Part shown: piece after piece, positions 1 to 8,586 of the stretch
How the letters are laid out: the number at the start of each line of letters is the position of its first letter
Numbering within the stretch: the first letter of the stretch is position 1
Source: Streptomyces sp. NBC_00287
GTDB lineage: Bacteria; Actinomycetota; Actinomycetes; Streptomycetales; Streptomycetaceae
Direction of reading: 5' to 3'
Assembly: GCF_036173105.1 (NCBI RefSeq)
Contig: NZ_CP108053.1
Span: 5,332,001 to 5,396,000 of the forward strand
Length of the DNA: 64,000 nt
Notes under the pieces: model-generated
Seen by the model: the letters and a program-made list of their open reading frames with translations, nothing else
Databases searched by the model: none
What the model was told of the DNA's origin: nothing
Made by a program: the position numbers and the translations under genes

Positions 1-155
1 GCCACCCCAGCCATTCCTCGCCAGCGTCTCGCGTCACCGGCCCAGGCTAAGCGCACAGCGGAGCGAGGCCTCCACCTTGCGGAGTACGCGCGCCCGTCGC
101 GGATCGGTCCTCCGGTTGACCCCTACACACGTCACGCTTCCCTACGCTGGGTTAC

Positions 156-1358
156 GTGCAGCGCCTCTATGACTTTCTCCGCAGGTACCCGACATGGGTC
201 GACAGCGCCTGGGCCGTCTTCCTGTTCGGGATCTCGGTGGTGTCCGGGGTCGTGCAGCAGGAGGGGGAACGCGTCGACTACCCGGTCGCCGCCGTGCCGA
301 TCGCCCTGCTGCTGTCCCTGGTGATCGCGCTGCGCCGGCGCATGCCGGAGAAGATGCTGGTGCTGGCCATCGCGCTCGGCGTGGCGCAGCTGGCGCTGGA
401 CGTCGAGACGATGCCCGCCAACTTCGCGATGCTGGTGATCACCTACACGGTGGCCGCGAACGGCGCCCGCTGGGCCTCCCGGCTGGCACTGGCCGTCGGT
501 CTGTGCGCGGCGCCCCTGGCGCAGTTGCGCTGGCCGGAGAACGAGTCGAGCGCCCTCGGCACCGTCGCGATCATGATCTTCACCTCGGTGCCCTTCGCGC
601 TCGCCTGGGTGCTCGGCGACTCGATACGCACCCGGCGCGCGTACTTCGCGCAGCTCGAGGAGCGCGCGAGCCGGCTCGAGAAGGAGCGCGAGGCGCAGGC
701 CAAGGTCGCGGTCGCCGCCGAGCGCGCCCGGATCGCGCGCGAGCTGCACGACGTGGTCGCGCACAACGTGTCCGTGATGGTGGTGCAGGCGGACGGTGCC
801 GCCTACGTCCTGGACGCCGCGCCCGACCAGGCGAAGAAAGCCCTGGAGACCATCTCCTCCACCGGCCGTCAGGCCCTCGCCGAGATGCGCCGCCTGCTGG
901 GCGTGCTGCGCACCGGTGAGCACCAGGAGGGCGGGGAGTACGTCCCGCAGCCCGACGTCGAGCAGATCGACGAGCTGATTCAGCAGTGCCGTACCTCGGG
1001 ACTGCCCGTCGACTTCAAGGTCGAGGGCACCCCGCGTCCGCTGCCGAGCGGGGTCGAGCTGACCGCGTACCGCATCGTGCAGGAGGCGCTTACCAACACC
1101 CGCAAGCACGGCGGCCCGAACGCGGGTGCGAGCGTGCGGCTGGTCTACTTCGACGACGGTCTCGGCCTGCTCGTCGAGGACGACGGCAAGGGCGCCCCGC
1201 ACGAGTTGTACGAGGAGGGCGGCGTCGACGGCCAGGGCCACGGTTTGATCGGTATGCGAGAGCGGGTCGGCATGGTGGGGGGCACCCTGGACGCGGGCCC
1301 CCGCCCGGGCGGAGGATTCCGCATCAGTGCCCTGCTGCCGCTCAAACCCGCGCACTGA
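156..1358 (+). CDS. NarL-type sensor histidine kinase
   Basis: 400-residue membrane sensor kinase of the HisKA_3 family. The N-terminal 155 residues hold several hydrophobic membrane segments, followed by a short coiled coil (about 165-190). The phospho-acceptor motif is ERARIARELHDVVAHN, with His198, and a HATPase_c domain ends with the G-box GHGLIGMRERV near 360. It presumably phosphorylates the response regulator encoded 64 bp downstream; the signal is unknown. The GTG start lies 7 nt after a TACGCT hexamer (143-148), so the mRNA is probably leaderless. The family call is firm, the physiological role is not. Confidence 0.9.
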   Translation: MQRLYDFLRRYPTWVDSAWAVFLFGISVVSGVVQQEGERVDYPVAAVPIALLLSLVIALRRRMPEKMLVLAIALGVAQLALDVETMPANFAMLVITYTVAANGARWASRLALAVGLCAAPLAQLRWPENESSALGTVAIMIFTSVPFALAWVLGDSIRTRRAYFAQLEERASRLEKEREAQAKVAVAAERARIARELHDVVAHNVSVMVVQADGAAYVLDAAPDQAKKALETISSTGRQALAEMRRLLGVLRTGEHQEGGEYVPQPDVEQIDELIQQCRTSGLPVDFKVEGTPRPLPSGVELTAYRIVQEALTNTRKHGGPNAGASVRLVYFDDGLGLLVEDDGKGAPHELYEEGGVDGQGHGLIGMRERVGMVGGTLDAGPRPGGGFRISALLPLKPAH

Positions 1359-1422
1359 GGGCGGCCATGTACTGCGTTGACACCTGTAACGACCCCGTAG
1401 ACGGACACGGAAGAGGACCCCG

Positions 1423-2094
1423 ATGACGATCCGCGTAATGCTCGTCGACGACCAGGTGCTGCTGCGCACCGGGTTCCGGATGGTGCTCGCCGCCCAGCCG
1501 GACATGGAGGTCGTCGCGGAGGCGGGCGACGGCGTCGAGGCCCTCCAGGTGCTGCGGGAGACCGCCGTCGACGTGGTGCTGATGGACGTCCGTATGCCGA
1601 AGCTGGACGGCGTGGAGACCACCCGCCGTATCTGCTCGGACCCGAATCCGCCGAAGGTGCTGATCCTGACCACCTTCGACCTCGACGAGTACGCCTTCTC
1701 CGGGCTGAAGGCGGGCGCCTCCGGTTTCATGCTCAAGGACGTGCCGCCCGGCGAGCTGCTCGCCGCCATCCGTGCCGTGCACAGCGGCGACGCGGTGGTG
1801 GCCCCCTCGACCACGCGCCGGCTGCTGGACCGCTTCGCGCCGATGCTGCCCAGCACCGGTAAGGAGCCGCAGCACAAGGAGTTGGAGCGGCTCACCGACC
1901 GCGAGCGCGAGGTCATGGTGCTGGTCGCCCAGGGGCTGTCCAACGGCGAGATCGCGGCCCGGCTCGTCCTGTCGGAGGCGACCGTCAAGACGCATGTGGG
2001 CCGCATCCTGACCAAGCTCGGGCTGCGGGACCGGGTGCAGGTGGTGGTTCTGGCCTACGAGACGGGACTGGTGCGGGCCGGCGGGCAGGGCTGA
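1423..2094 (+). CDS. NarL/FixJ (LuxR-type) response regulator
   Basis: 223-residue DNA-binding response regulator. The receiver domain (1-120) has the acidic pair at Asp9-Asp10, the phospho-acceptor Asp55 in LMDVRMPKLDG and a Lys near 105 (MLKD). The LuxR helix-turn-helix occupies about 155-210, with the family signature LTDREREVMVLVAQGLSN. It follows the kinase gene in the same direction, so the two form a cognate pair and probably an operon. Targets cannot be told from the sequence. Confidence 0.93.
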   Translation: MTIRVMLVDDQVLLRTGFRMVLAAQPDMEVVAEAGDGVEALQVLRETAVDVVLMDVRMPKLDGVETTRRICSDPNPPKVLILTTFDLDEYAFSGLKAGASGFMLKDVPPGELLAAIRAVHSGDAVVAPSTTRRLLDRFAPMLPSTGKEPQHKELERLTDREREVMVLVAQGLSNGEIAARLVLSEATVKTHVGRILTKLGLRDRVQVVVLAYETGLVRAGGQG

Positions 2095-2104
2095 GCGGAG
2101 CCGG

Positions 2105-3211
2105 TCAGCGCAGCAGCGCCTCCAGGAAGTCGCTGCCCAGCCGGGCCACCGCCGGTACGTCCAGCTGGTGCAGGACGTACCGCCCGCGCCGCCGGGTGGT
2201 GATCAGGCCCGCCTTCTTCAGCACGCCCAGGTGCCGGGATATCTCGGGCGCGGTCATGCCGTGGATCCGCACGAGCTCGCTCGTGGTGTACGTGCTGCGG
2301 GCGAGATTGCGGCACAGCTGCATGCGCACCGGGTGGGACAACGCGGTCATCCGCAGGGTCAGTTGATCGACCGAGGGCGGCGCGGTGAGCTCGGGGGAGC
2401 CGACCGGGTAGTGCAGGACCGGCTGCCAGTCGTGCCGATGCAGCACCATCAGATGCGGCCAGCCCAGGCTCGTCGGCACGAGCAGCAGACTGCGGTCGCG
2501 GATGACGGTGTGGCCCTGGCGCAGCTTGTCGATGGTGATCCGGCCGCCGGACTCGTCGAGCGTGACCGCGCGGGACACCGAGGTCAGCGCCTCGGCAAGC
2601 CCCTTGTGCCGCAGCAGGTCGGTCTTGTGCCGCGCGTCGGCGGCGAGTTGGTGGCGCAGCCGGTGCCAGACGTCCGCGAAGAACGCCTCCTCGCAGTCCT
2701 CCAGGAACTGCCGCAGCCAGGCCCGGATTCGCGGCGGGTCGTCCAGCAGCCGCTTGCTGAAGCGCAGTTGCTGCGGCCCGCGCGCGGCGGCGAGTTCCAG
2801 GGCGCGGCTGCGCAGTTCGGCGTCGGCGAGCACGGCGGGGCCCTGGCTGGCGTACGGCAGCGCGCAGGTGAACTCCAGGGCGGCGTCCACGAACTGCTCG
2901 TCCGTCAGCTTGTCCAGCAGGTCCAGTTCCTCGGCGAGGGTCGCGCCCGGGAGGGTGGGCCCGCCGGGGATGCCCGCGCACGGCAGGAACAGGTCCGAGA
3001 AGGTCGTACGCCACAGGAAGTCGGCCTCGCACATCCGGTCGGCCAGATGCGGGTCGAGCCCCGCGGTCACGGTCGTGACCCAGCCCTGCAGGCCCGGATG
3101 GTGGCCCGGCTCGGACAGCGCGTGCAGCGCCATGCCGAGCTCGGCCAGGGGTGAGGGCACGACGGCGACCCTCTCCGGCCGCAGCCCCGCGATGTCGATG
3201 CTCACGCTCAT
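2105..3211 (-). CDS. ArsR-like winged-helix regulator (DUF5937 type)
   Basis: Regulator of about 368 residues. A long N-terminal part of the actinobacterial DUF5937 type (start MSVSIDIAGLRPERV, then SPLAELGMALHALSEPGHHPG) precedes a C-terminal ArsR winged helix, with ALSHPVRMQLCRNLA and TAPEISRHLGVLKKAG as its helix-turn-helix. ATG at 3211 is chosen; in-frame GTG codons at 3226 and 3205 are alternatives, and the 3205 codon has the better spaced purine-rich box. No metal-binding Cys pair is visible, so metal sensing is unlikely. A perfect-arm palindrome at 3251-3271 lies just upstream and may be its operator. Confidence 0.8.
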   Translation of the reverse strand: MSVSIDIAGLRPERVAVVPSPLAELGMALHALSEPGHHPGLQGWVTTVTAGLDPHLADRMCEADFLWRTTFSDLFLPCAGIPGGPTLPGATLAEELDLLDKLTDEQFVDAALEFTCALPYASQGPAVLADAELRSRALELAAARGPQQLRFSKRLLDDPPRIRAWLRQFLEDCEEAFFADVWHRLRHQLAADARHKTDLLRHKGLAEALTSVSRAVTLDESGGRITIDKLRQGHTVIRDRSLLLVPTSLGWPHLMVLHRHDWQPVLHYPVGSPELTAPPSVDQLTLRMTALSHPVRMQLCRNLARSTYTTSELVRIHGMTAPEISRHLGVLKKAGLITTRRRGRYVLHQLDVPAVARLGSDFLEALLR

Positions 3212-3250
3212 GCCCTCATGGTGCACCCCGCCACTGACAACGCCGCCTTG

Positions 3251-3271
3251 GATTGACGTCCGCCGTCAATC
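3251..3271. promoter_or_regulatory. Candidate operator palindrome between the ArsR-like gene and the 67-residue gene
   Basis: An inverted repeat has 8-bp perfect arms, GATTGACG and CGTCAATC, separated by five bases. It sits about 40 bp upstream of the ArsR-like start and about 100 bp upstream of the divergent small gene. Size and symmetry fit an ArsR-family operator. Binding by the adjacent regulator is an inference. Confidence 0.55.
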
Positions 3272-3368
3272 GACGCGACGTCGGCGCGCGACCGGCGCAG
3301 GCTGGGAGGACCGGGGCAGCCGCGGAGCCTTCCGGATCCATCACCCCGTCCCGAAGAGGCGAACCGCC

Positions 3369-3572
3369 ATGAGCATCACCCAGCAGTACCTCCTCGACAC
3401 CTACCGCGCCCAGCAGCACGGCGAGCCCGCCCCGCCCGCGCCCGGCACGCACGACCGGCAGGTCGTACGGGCCTGGCCCGACGACCGCTGCTTCAGGGCC
3501 GTTCTCGCCGGGCGCCCGGTCGGAGGCAGGCTGCGCCGGGCCCTTGCCCGACGGCTGCGGCCTAGCCGCTGA
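3369..3572 (+). CDS. Small hypothetical protein, 67 residues
   Basis: A short polar, basic reading frame starting MSITQQYLLDTYRAQQHG, with an Arg-rich C-terminus (RRALARRLRPSR). It is divergent from the ArsR-like regulator, with the palindrome at 3251-3271 upstream, which suggests control by that regulator. No domain is recognised and no hydrophobic segment is visible. Its end overlaps the convergent aldolase-type gene by 11 bp. Coding status is supported by position, a conventional start and Streptomyces-like codon use; the function is unknown. Confidence 0.55.
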   Translation: MSITQQYLLDTYRAQQHGEPAPPAPGTHDRQVVRAWPDDRCFRAVLAGRPVGGRLRRALARRLRPSR

Positions 3573-4767
3573 CCTCTTTGTTCAGCCGGTCGACGAACTC
3601 CGCCACCGCCGCGCGTACGTCCTCGGCCGTCCACGTCAGGCCCGCCGCCCGTACGTCGATCTCCGTGACCGCGAGCCCCGGGCCGGGGGCCGCCCAGGGG
3701 CGGGCGAACAGCAGGGTCCTGGTCTCCTCGGCGTGCCGGACCGCCGCCTCGGCGACGAGATCGGCGTCGTACGGCAGCCAGAGCTGGAACTCGTTGGTGT
3801 GCGGCTCCTCGGGGTGGACGCGGGCCCAGTGCACGCCGGCCGCCGCGAACCCTTCGCGCAGCGCGCCGGCCACCACGCGCGCGTGCCGCACGTAGTCGGG
3901 CAGCCGGGGCAGCTCCCGCTCCAGCCCGACGAGTGCCGACAGCGCGGTCGGGAACTGCTGGAAGACGGTGCCGCCGTACCGGTGCCGCCAGGCCTTCAGC
4001 TCGTCGACGAGCGTCCTGGGGCCCGCGACCGCGGCGCCGCCGTAGCCGTCGAGGGACTTGTAGAACGAGACGTAGACGCTGTCCGCGAGGTCCGCGATCT
4101 CGTCCAGGGGGCGCTCGAAGTGCACTGTGGACTCCCACAGGCGCGCGCCGTCGAAGTGCACCACCGCCTCGCGCTCCCGCGCCACCTCCACGACCTCGGT
4201 GAGCTCCTCCCAGGACGGCAGCACGAAACCGGCGTCCCGGAGCGGCAGTTCCAGCATCAGCGCCCCGAAGGGCTCGTCGACGCCGCGCACCTCGTCGGCC
4301 GTCGGCAGTCGCGGCTCGCTGGTCACCCGGACCGGGCGCAACCCGCTGACCTGGCTGAACGCGTTCCGTTCGTGCACTTCGGGATGGGCCAGCGCGTGCA
4401 GGGCGACGGCCGGGTTCCCGGTCCGGCCCGCCCAGCAGCGCAGGGCCACCTGCTGGGCCATGGTGCCGGTGGGGAAGAACGCGGCGGCCTCCTTGCCGAG
4501 CAGCCCGGCGACCTTGTCCTCCAGGGCCTCGACGACGCCGTCGCCGTACATGTCGGCCGCTTCGTCCAGGTCGTACACGTCCGCCGCCTGCTCCAGCAGC
4601 GCGAGCCGCTCGCGGAGCGTGCGCTGTCCGCCCGCGCGCCCCAGCGTGCGCTCCGCGCTCTTGGACGCCCTGATGCGCCGCTCTCTGAGGCGCTTGCGCC
4701 GTTCGGTGTCCGGGATCCCCTCCGATGGCCGTGCGCCCTGGTCTGTCGTCTGCGCCGCTTCACTCAT
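3562..4767 (-). CDS. Threonine aldolase/beta-eliminating lyase family PLP enzyme
   Basis: 401-residue fold-type I PLP enzyme of the low-specificity threonine aldolase/aromatic amino acid lyase family. Visible landmarks are GKEAAAFFPTGTMAQQVAL (about 91-109, cofactor-binding loop), the VHFDGARLWES segment with Asp206, and the probable PLP-binding Lys237 in YKSLDGYGGA. The first 45 residues are charged and variable. It probably cleaves a beta-hydroxy amino acid such as threonine to glycine plus an aldehyde, but substrate specificity cannot be assigned. It is convergent with the small gene at 3369. Confidence 0.82.
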   Translation of the reverse strand: MSEAAQTTDQGARPSEGIPDTERRKRLRERRIRASKSAERTLGRAGGQRTLRERLALLEQAADVYDLDEAADMYGDGVVEALEDKVAGLLGKEAAAFFPTGTMAQQVALRCWAGRTGNPAVALHALAHPEVHERNAFSQVSGLRPVRVTSEPRLPTADEVRGVDEPFGALMLELPLRDAGFVLPSWEELTEVVEVAREREAVVHFDGARLWESTVHFERPLDEIADLADSVYVSFYKSLDGYGGAAVAGPRTLVDELKAWRHRYGGTVFQQFPTALSALVGLERELPRLPDYVRHARVVAGALREGFAAAGVHWARVHPEEPHTNEFQLWLPYDADLVAEAAVRHAEETRTLLFARPWAAPGPGLAVTEIDVRAAGLTWTAEDVRAAVAEFVDRLNKEVSG

Positions 4768-4953
4768 GCGCGGATGATGTCGCGCCCCGCCTCACGCGGG
4801 CACTCGCTTTTCCGTACGCGTTTCTCCGTTCGCCCTTGGCTCACAAAAACCCACAGCCTGTGGACAACCGAACGCCCCTCGAACCGATCGCGTTAACATG
4901 ACGAGAAATCGTCCGGTACCCGGAGCGGACTGGAACGGGAAGGCCGCCGTCGA

Positions 4954-5874
4954 GTGAGTACAAGCCAACAGCCAGATCCGAAAGACCGCCCAGCGCGGCT
5001 CACCGTCGGCGTCGTCGGCGCCGGCCGTGTGGGCCCCGCGCTCGCCGCGTCCCTCCAACTCGCCGGGCACCGTCCCGTGGCCGTCTCCGGAGTCTCGGAC
5101 GCCTCCCGGCGCCGCGCCGCGCAACTGCTCCCCGATGTACCCCTCATGACGCCCGCCGACGTCCTGGGGAGCGCGGAACTGGTCCTGCTGACCGTCCCCG
5201 ACGACACCCTGCCCGACCTCGTCGCCGGACTCGCCGAGACCGGGGCCGTACGGCCGGGCCAGCTGCTGGTGCACACCTCCGGACGCTACGGCGCGAAGGT
5301 CCTCGACCCCGCCCTGCGCGCGGGCGCGCTGCCGCTGGCCCTGCACCCGGCGATGACCTTCACCGGCACCCCCGTGGACGTCCAGCGCCTGGCCGGCTGC
5401 TCCTTCGGCGTCACCGCCCCCGACGAACTGCGCCTGGCCGCCGAGGCCCTCGTCATCGAGATGGGCGGCGAGCCGGAGTGGATCGCCGAGGACATGCGGC
5501 CGCTCTACCACGCGGCCCTGGCGCTCGGCGCCAACCACCTGGTGACGCTGGTCGCGCAGTCCATGGAGCTGCTGCGCGCGGCCGGAGTCGAGGCCCCCGA
5601 CCGGATGCTCGGCCCGCTGCTCGGCGCCGCCCTCGACAACGCCCTGCGCTCCGGCGACACCGCCCTGACCGGACCCGTCGCGCGCGGGGACGCGGGCACC
5701 GTCGCCGCGCACATCAACGAGCTGCGCAAGCACGCCCCGGCGACCGTCGCCGGCTACCTGGCGATGGCCCGCGCGACCGCCGACCGCGCGCTCGCCCACG
5801 GGCTGCTCAAGCCGGAACTCGCCGAAGACCTGCTCGGAGTGCTCGCCGACAGCACCAAGGGAGACGCGGGATGA
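4954..5874 (+). CDS. Rossmann-like protein with DUF2520 domain, first gene of the panC-nad operon
   Basis: 306 residues. The N-terminus has a dinucleotide-binding fold (LTVGVVGAGRVGPALAASL, glycine motif 22-27), followed by an alpha-helical C-terminal DUF2520 domain (from about 150), an arrangement resembling ketopantoate or pyrroline-carboxylate reductases. Its stop overlaps the panC start (ATGA), so the two are translationally coupled. The link to panC suggests a pantothenate-related reductase, perhaps a PanE-like step; this is inferred from context only. It starts with GTG. Confidence 0.8.
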   Translation: MSTSQQPDPKDRPARLTVGVVGAGRVGPALAASLQLAGHRPVAVSGVSDASRRRAAQLLPDVPLMTPADVLGSAELVLLTVPDDTLPDLVAGLAETGAVRPGQLLVHTSGRYGAKVLDPALRAGALPLALHPAMTFTGTPVDVQRLAGCSFGVTAPDELRLAAEALVIEMGGEPEWIAEDMRPLYHAALALGANHLVTLVAQSMELLRAAGVEAPDRMLGPLLGAALDNALRSGDTALTGPVARGDAGTVAAHINELRKHAPATVAGYLAMARATADRALAHGLLKPELAEDLLGVLADSTKGDAG

Positions 5875-6872
5875 CCACCACCCTGCTGCGCACCGCCGCC
5901 GAACTGTCCGCACGCGCGCGTACCGGTCACCGAGCCGTCGTCATGACCATGGGCGCCCTGCACGAGGGCCACGCCACCCTGATCCGCTCCGCGCGCGAGA
6001 TCGCGGGACCGGCCGGCGAGGTCGTGGTGACGGTCTTCGTCAACCCGCTGCAGTTCGGCGCCGGTGAGGACCTCGACCGCTACCCACGCACCCTCGAGGC
6101 CGACGTCAAGATCGCCGAAGAGGCCGGTGCGGACGTCGTGTTCGCGCCCTCGGTCGATGAGGTCTACCCGGGCGGCGAACCCCAGGTGCGGATCAGCGCG
6201 GGCCCCATGGGGGAGCGCCTGGAGGGCGCCGCGCGCCCCGGACACTTCGACGGCATGCTCACCGTCGTTGCCAAGCTGCTCCACCTGACCCGCCCCGACG
6301 TGGCGCTCTACGGCCAGAAGGACGCCCAGCAGCTCGCCCTGATCCGCCGTATGGTCCGCGATCTGAACTTCGGTATCGAGATCGTCGGGGTGCCGACCGT
6401 GCGCGAGGACGACGGCCTGGCCCTGTCCAGCCGCAATCGCTTTCTCTCGCCCGCCGACCGGCGCACGGCGCTCGCGCTGTCCCGCGCGCTGTTCGCGGGC
6501 CAGGACCGCCACGCGGCCCAGGAGGCACTGCGCGCGCGTGCCCGCGAAGTGCCCGCCACGCACGCGCGTGCCGAAGCGCTGAGCGCCCTCGGGGAGTCCC
6601 GCGCCGCGGCCGACGCGCACGCCGTCGCCAAGGCGGCCCCGGGCGGCCCGGCGGCCGTCCGCGCAGCCGCCCGCCTGGTCCTGGACGAGGCCGCCCGCCT
6701 CACCCCGCCGCTCGCGCTGGACTACCTCGCCCTCGTCGACCCCTCCGACTTCACCGAGATCGACGACGACTTCACCGGCGAGGCCGTTCTCGCGGTCGCC
6801 GCCCGGGTCGGTTCGACCCGGCTGATCGACAACATCCCCCTCACATTCGGAACCCTCGGAGCCGCCTCGTGA
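5871..6872 (+). CDS. panC: Pantoate--beta-alanine ligase (pantothenate synthetase)
   Basis: 333 residues. It makes pantothenate from pantoate, beta-alanine and ATP in the cytoplasm, on the route to CoA. The HIGH-like nucleotide-binding motif MTMGALHEGH is at 25-34; FVNPLQFG, HFDGMLTVVAKL, GQKDAQQL and the ALSSRN loop are also present. It is longer than typical PanC (about 280) because of an Ala/Arg-rich insertion near 205-270. The start is the ATG overlapping the upstream stop; a longer reading frame upstream only overlaps the DUF2520 gene. Its own stop overlaps the nadB GTG. Confidence 0.96.
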   Translation: MTTTLLRTAAELSARARTGHRAVVMTMGALHEGHATLIRSAREIAGPAGEVVVTVFVNPLQFGAGEDLDRYPRTLEADVKIAEEAGADVVFAPSVDEVYPGGEPQVRISAGPMGERLEGAARPGHFDGMLTVVAKLLHLTRPDVALYGQKDAQQLALIRRMVRDLNFGIEIVGVPTVREDDGLALSSRNRFLSPADRRTALALSRALFAGQDRHAAQEALRARAREVPATHARAEALSALGESRAAADAHAVAKAAPGGPAAVRAAARLVLDEAARLTPPLALDYLALVDPSDFTEIDDDFTGEAVLAVAARVGSTRLIDNIPLTFGTLGAAS

Positions 6873-8581
6873 CCAGCACAGGCATACGACTGCACGCGCC
6901 CGCGCCCGGGTGGTCCATCGACGCGGACGTGGTCGTCGTCGGCTCCGGCGTCGCCGGTCTGACCGCGGCCCTGCGCTGCGAGGCCGCAGGGCTGACGACG
7001 GTCGTCGTCACCAAGGCCCGCCTCGATGACGGCTCCACCCGCTGGGCGCAGGGCGGCATCGCCGCGGCCCTCGGCGAGGGCGACACCCCCGAGCAGCACC
7101 AGGCCGACACCCTGGTCGCGGGCGCCGGGCTGTGCGACGAGGACGCGGTCCGGATCCTCGTCAACGAGGGCCCGGACGCGGTGCGCCGGCTCATCGAGAC
7201 GGGCGCCCACTTCGACGAGTCGGAGGAGGGCGGCCTGGAACTCACCCGCGAGGGCGGCCACCACCGGCGCCGGATCGCGCATGCGGGCGGGGACGCGACC
7301 GGCGCGGAGATCTCGCGTGCGCTGGTCGAGGCGGCTCGCGCGCGGGGCGTACGCACCATCGAGAACGCGCTCGTCCTGGACCTGCTCACGGACGCCGACG
7401 GACGTACGGCGGGCGTAACCCTGCATGTGATGGGCGAGGGCCAGCACGACGGCGTGGGCGCCGTGCACGCCCCCGCGGTCGTCCTCGCGACCGGCGGCAT
7501 GGGCCAGGTCTTCTCCGCGACCACCAACCCGTCGGTGTCCACCGGCGACGGCGTGGCGCTCGCCCTACGCGCGGGCGCGGAGATCTCCGACCTGGAGTTC
7601 GTGCAGTTCCACCCCACCGTGCTGTTCCTCGGCGCGGACGCCGAGGGCCAACAGCCGCTCGTCTCCGAGGCCGTGCGCGGCGAGGGCGCCCACCTGGTCG
7701 ACGCCGGCGGCGTGCGCTTCATGGTCGGCCAGCACGAACTGGCCGAGCTCGCGCCCCGGGACATCGTCGCCAAGGGCATCATGCGCCGGATGCAGGAGCA
7801 GGACGCCGAGCACATGTTCCTCGACGCCCGGCACTTCGGCGCCCACATGTGGGAGCACCGCTTCCCGACGATCCTCGCCGCCTGCCGCGCCAACGGCATC
7901 GACCCGGTCCACGAGCCCATCCCGATCGCCCCGGCCGCCCACTACGCCTCCGGGGGCGTGCGCACCGACTCCCGCGGCCGTACGACCGTCCCCGGCCTGT
8001 ACGCCTGCGGGGAGGTCGCGTGCACCGGCGTGCACGGCGCGAACCGGCTCGCGTCCAACTCCCTGCTGGAGGGCCTGGTCTACGCCGAGCGCATCGCCGC
8101 CGACATCGCGGCGAGCCACGCGGAGAACGGCCTCCACGCGCGTGTGCCGCATCCGGTGCCGTATCCGGAGGTGCCCGAGCATCCGCTGCTCGCGCCCGAG
8201 GACCGTTTCGCCATCCAGCGGACCATGACGGAGGGCGCGGGCGTGCTGCGCTCCGCCGACTCCCTCGCGCGAGCGGCCGAGCAGCTCCAGAAACTGCATG
8301 CCGACGCGCGCGAGGCCCTCGTCGAGAACGGCAAGACCGCCGAGCCCGGCGTCGACACCTGGGAGGCCACCAACCTCCTGTGCGTGGCCCGCGTCCTGGT
8401 CGCCGCCGCCCGGCTGCGCGAGGAGACGCGCGGCTGCCACTGGCGCGAGGACCGGCCCGAGCGCGACGACACCGGATGGCGCCGCCACATCGTCGTACGG
8501 CTGAATCCGGACCGCACACTCGCCGTGGACCCCACCGATACCGCAGACTTCCCCCCGACCCGGCAGCCCCAGGAGCAGTGA
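6869..8581 (+). CDS. nadB: L-aspartate oxidase
   Basis: 570-residue FAD enzyme oxidising L-aspartate to iminoaspartate, the first step of de novo NAD synthesis. The dinucleotide motif GSGVAGLTAALR is near 27-38. STRWAQGGIAAALGEGD, EFVQFHPTVL, HYASGGVRTDSRGRT and GANRLASNSLLEGLV are classical fumarate reductase/NadB-family signatures. The GTG start overlaps the panC stop by four bases. Quinolinate synthase (nadA), the usual partner, is not in this window, so the pathway is only partly clustered here. Confidence 0.96.
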   Translation: MTSTGIRLHAPAPGWSIDADVVVVGSGVAGLTAALRCEAAGLTTVVVTKARLDDGSTRWAQGGIAAALGEGDTPEQHQADTLVAGAGLCDEDAVRILVNEGPDAVRRLIETGAHFDESEEGGLELTREGGHHRRRIAHAGGDATGAEISRALVEAARARGVRTIENALVLDLLTDADGRTAGVTLHVMGEGQHDGVGAVHAPAVVLATGGMGQVFSATTNPSVSTGDGVALALRAGAEISDLEFVQFHPTVLFLGADAEGQQPLVSEAVRGEGAHLVDAGGVRFMVGQHELAELAPRDIVAKGIMRRMQEQDAEHMFLDARHFGAHMWEHRFPTILAACRANGIDPVHEPIPIAPAAHYASGGVRTDSRGRTTVPGLYACGEVACTGVHGANRLASNSLLEGLVYAERIAADIAASHAENGLHARVPHPVPYPEVPEHPLLAPEDRFAIQRTMTEGAGVLRSADSLARAAEQLQKLHADAREALVENGKTAEPGVDTWEATNLLCVARVLVAAARLREETRGCHWREDRPERDDTGWRRHIVVRLNPDRTLAVDPTDTADFPPTRQPQEQ

Positions 8582-8586
8582 CAGAC

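Noticed and set aside
132..2015. 627-codon antisense frame opposite the two-component genes
   Set aside because: It has biased composition typical of antisense frames in GC-rich DNA; the plus-strand kinase and regulator have all domain motifs.
5478..5870. N-terminal extension of panC
   Set aside because: It is an Arg/Pro-rich shadow of the DUF2520 gene. The ATG at 5871 overlaps that gene's stop and gives the HIGH-like motif at its normal place.
7132..8586. Very long upstream extension of nadC overlapping nadB
   Set aside because: It is an Arg/Pro-rich out-of-frame reading of nadB; the NadC homology starts after 8587.
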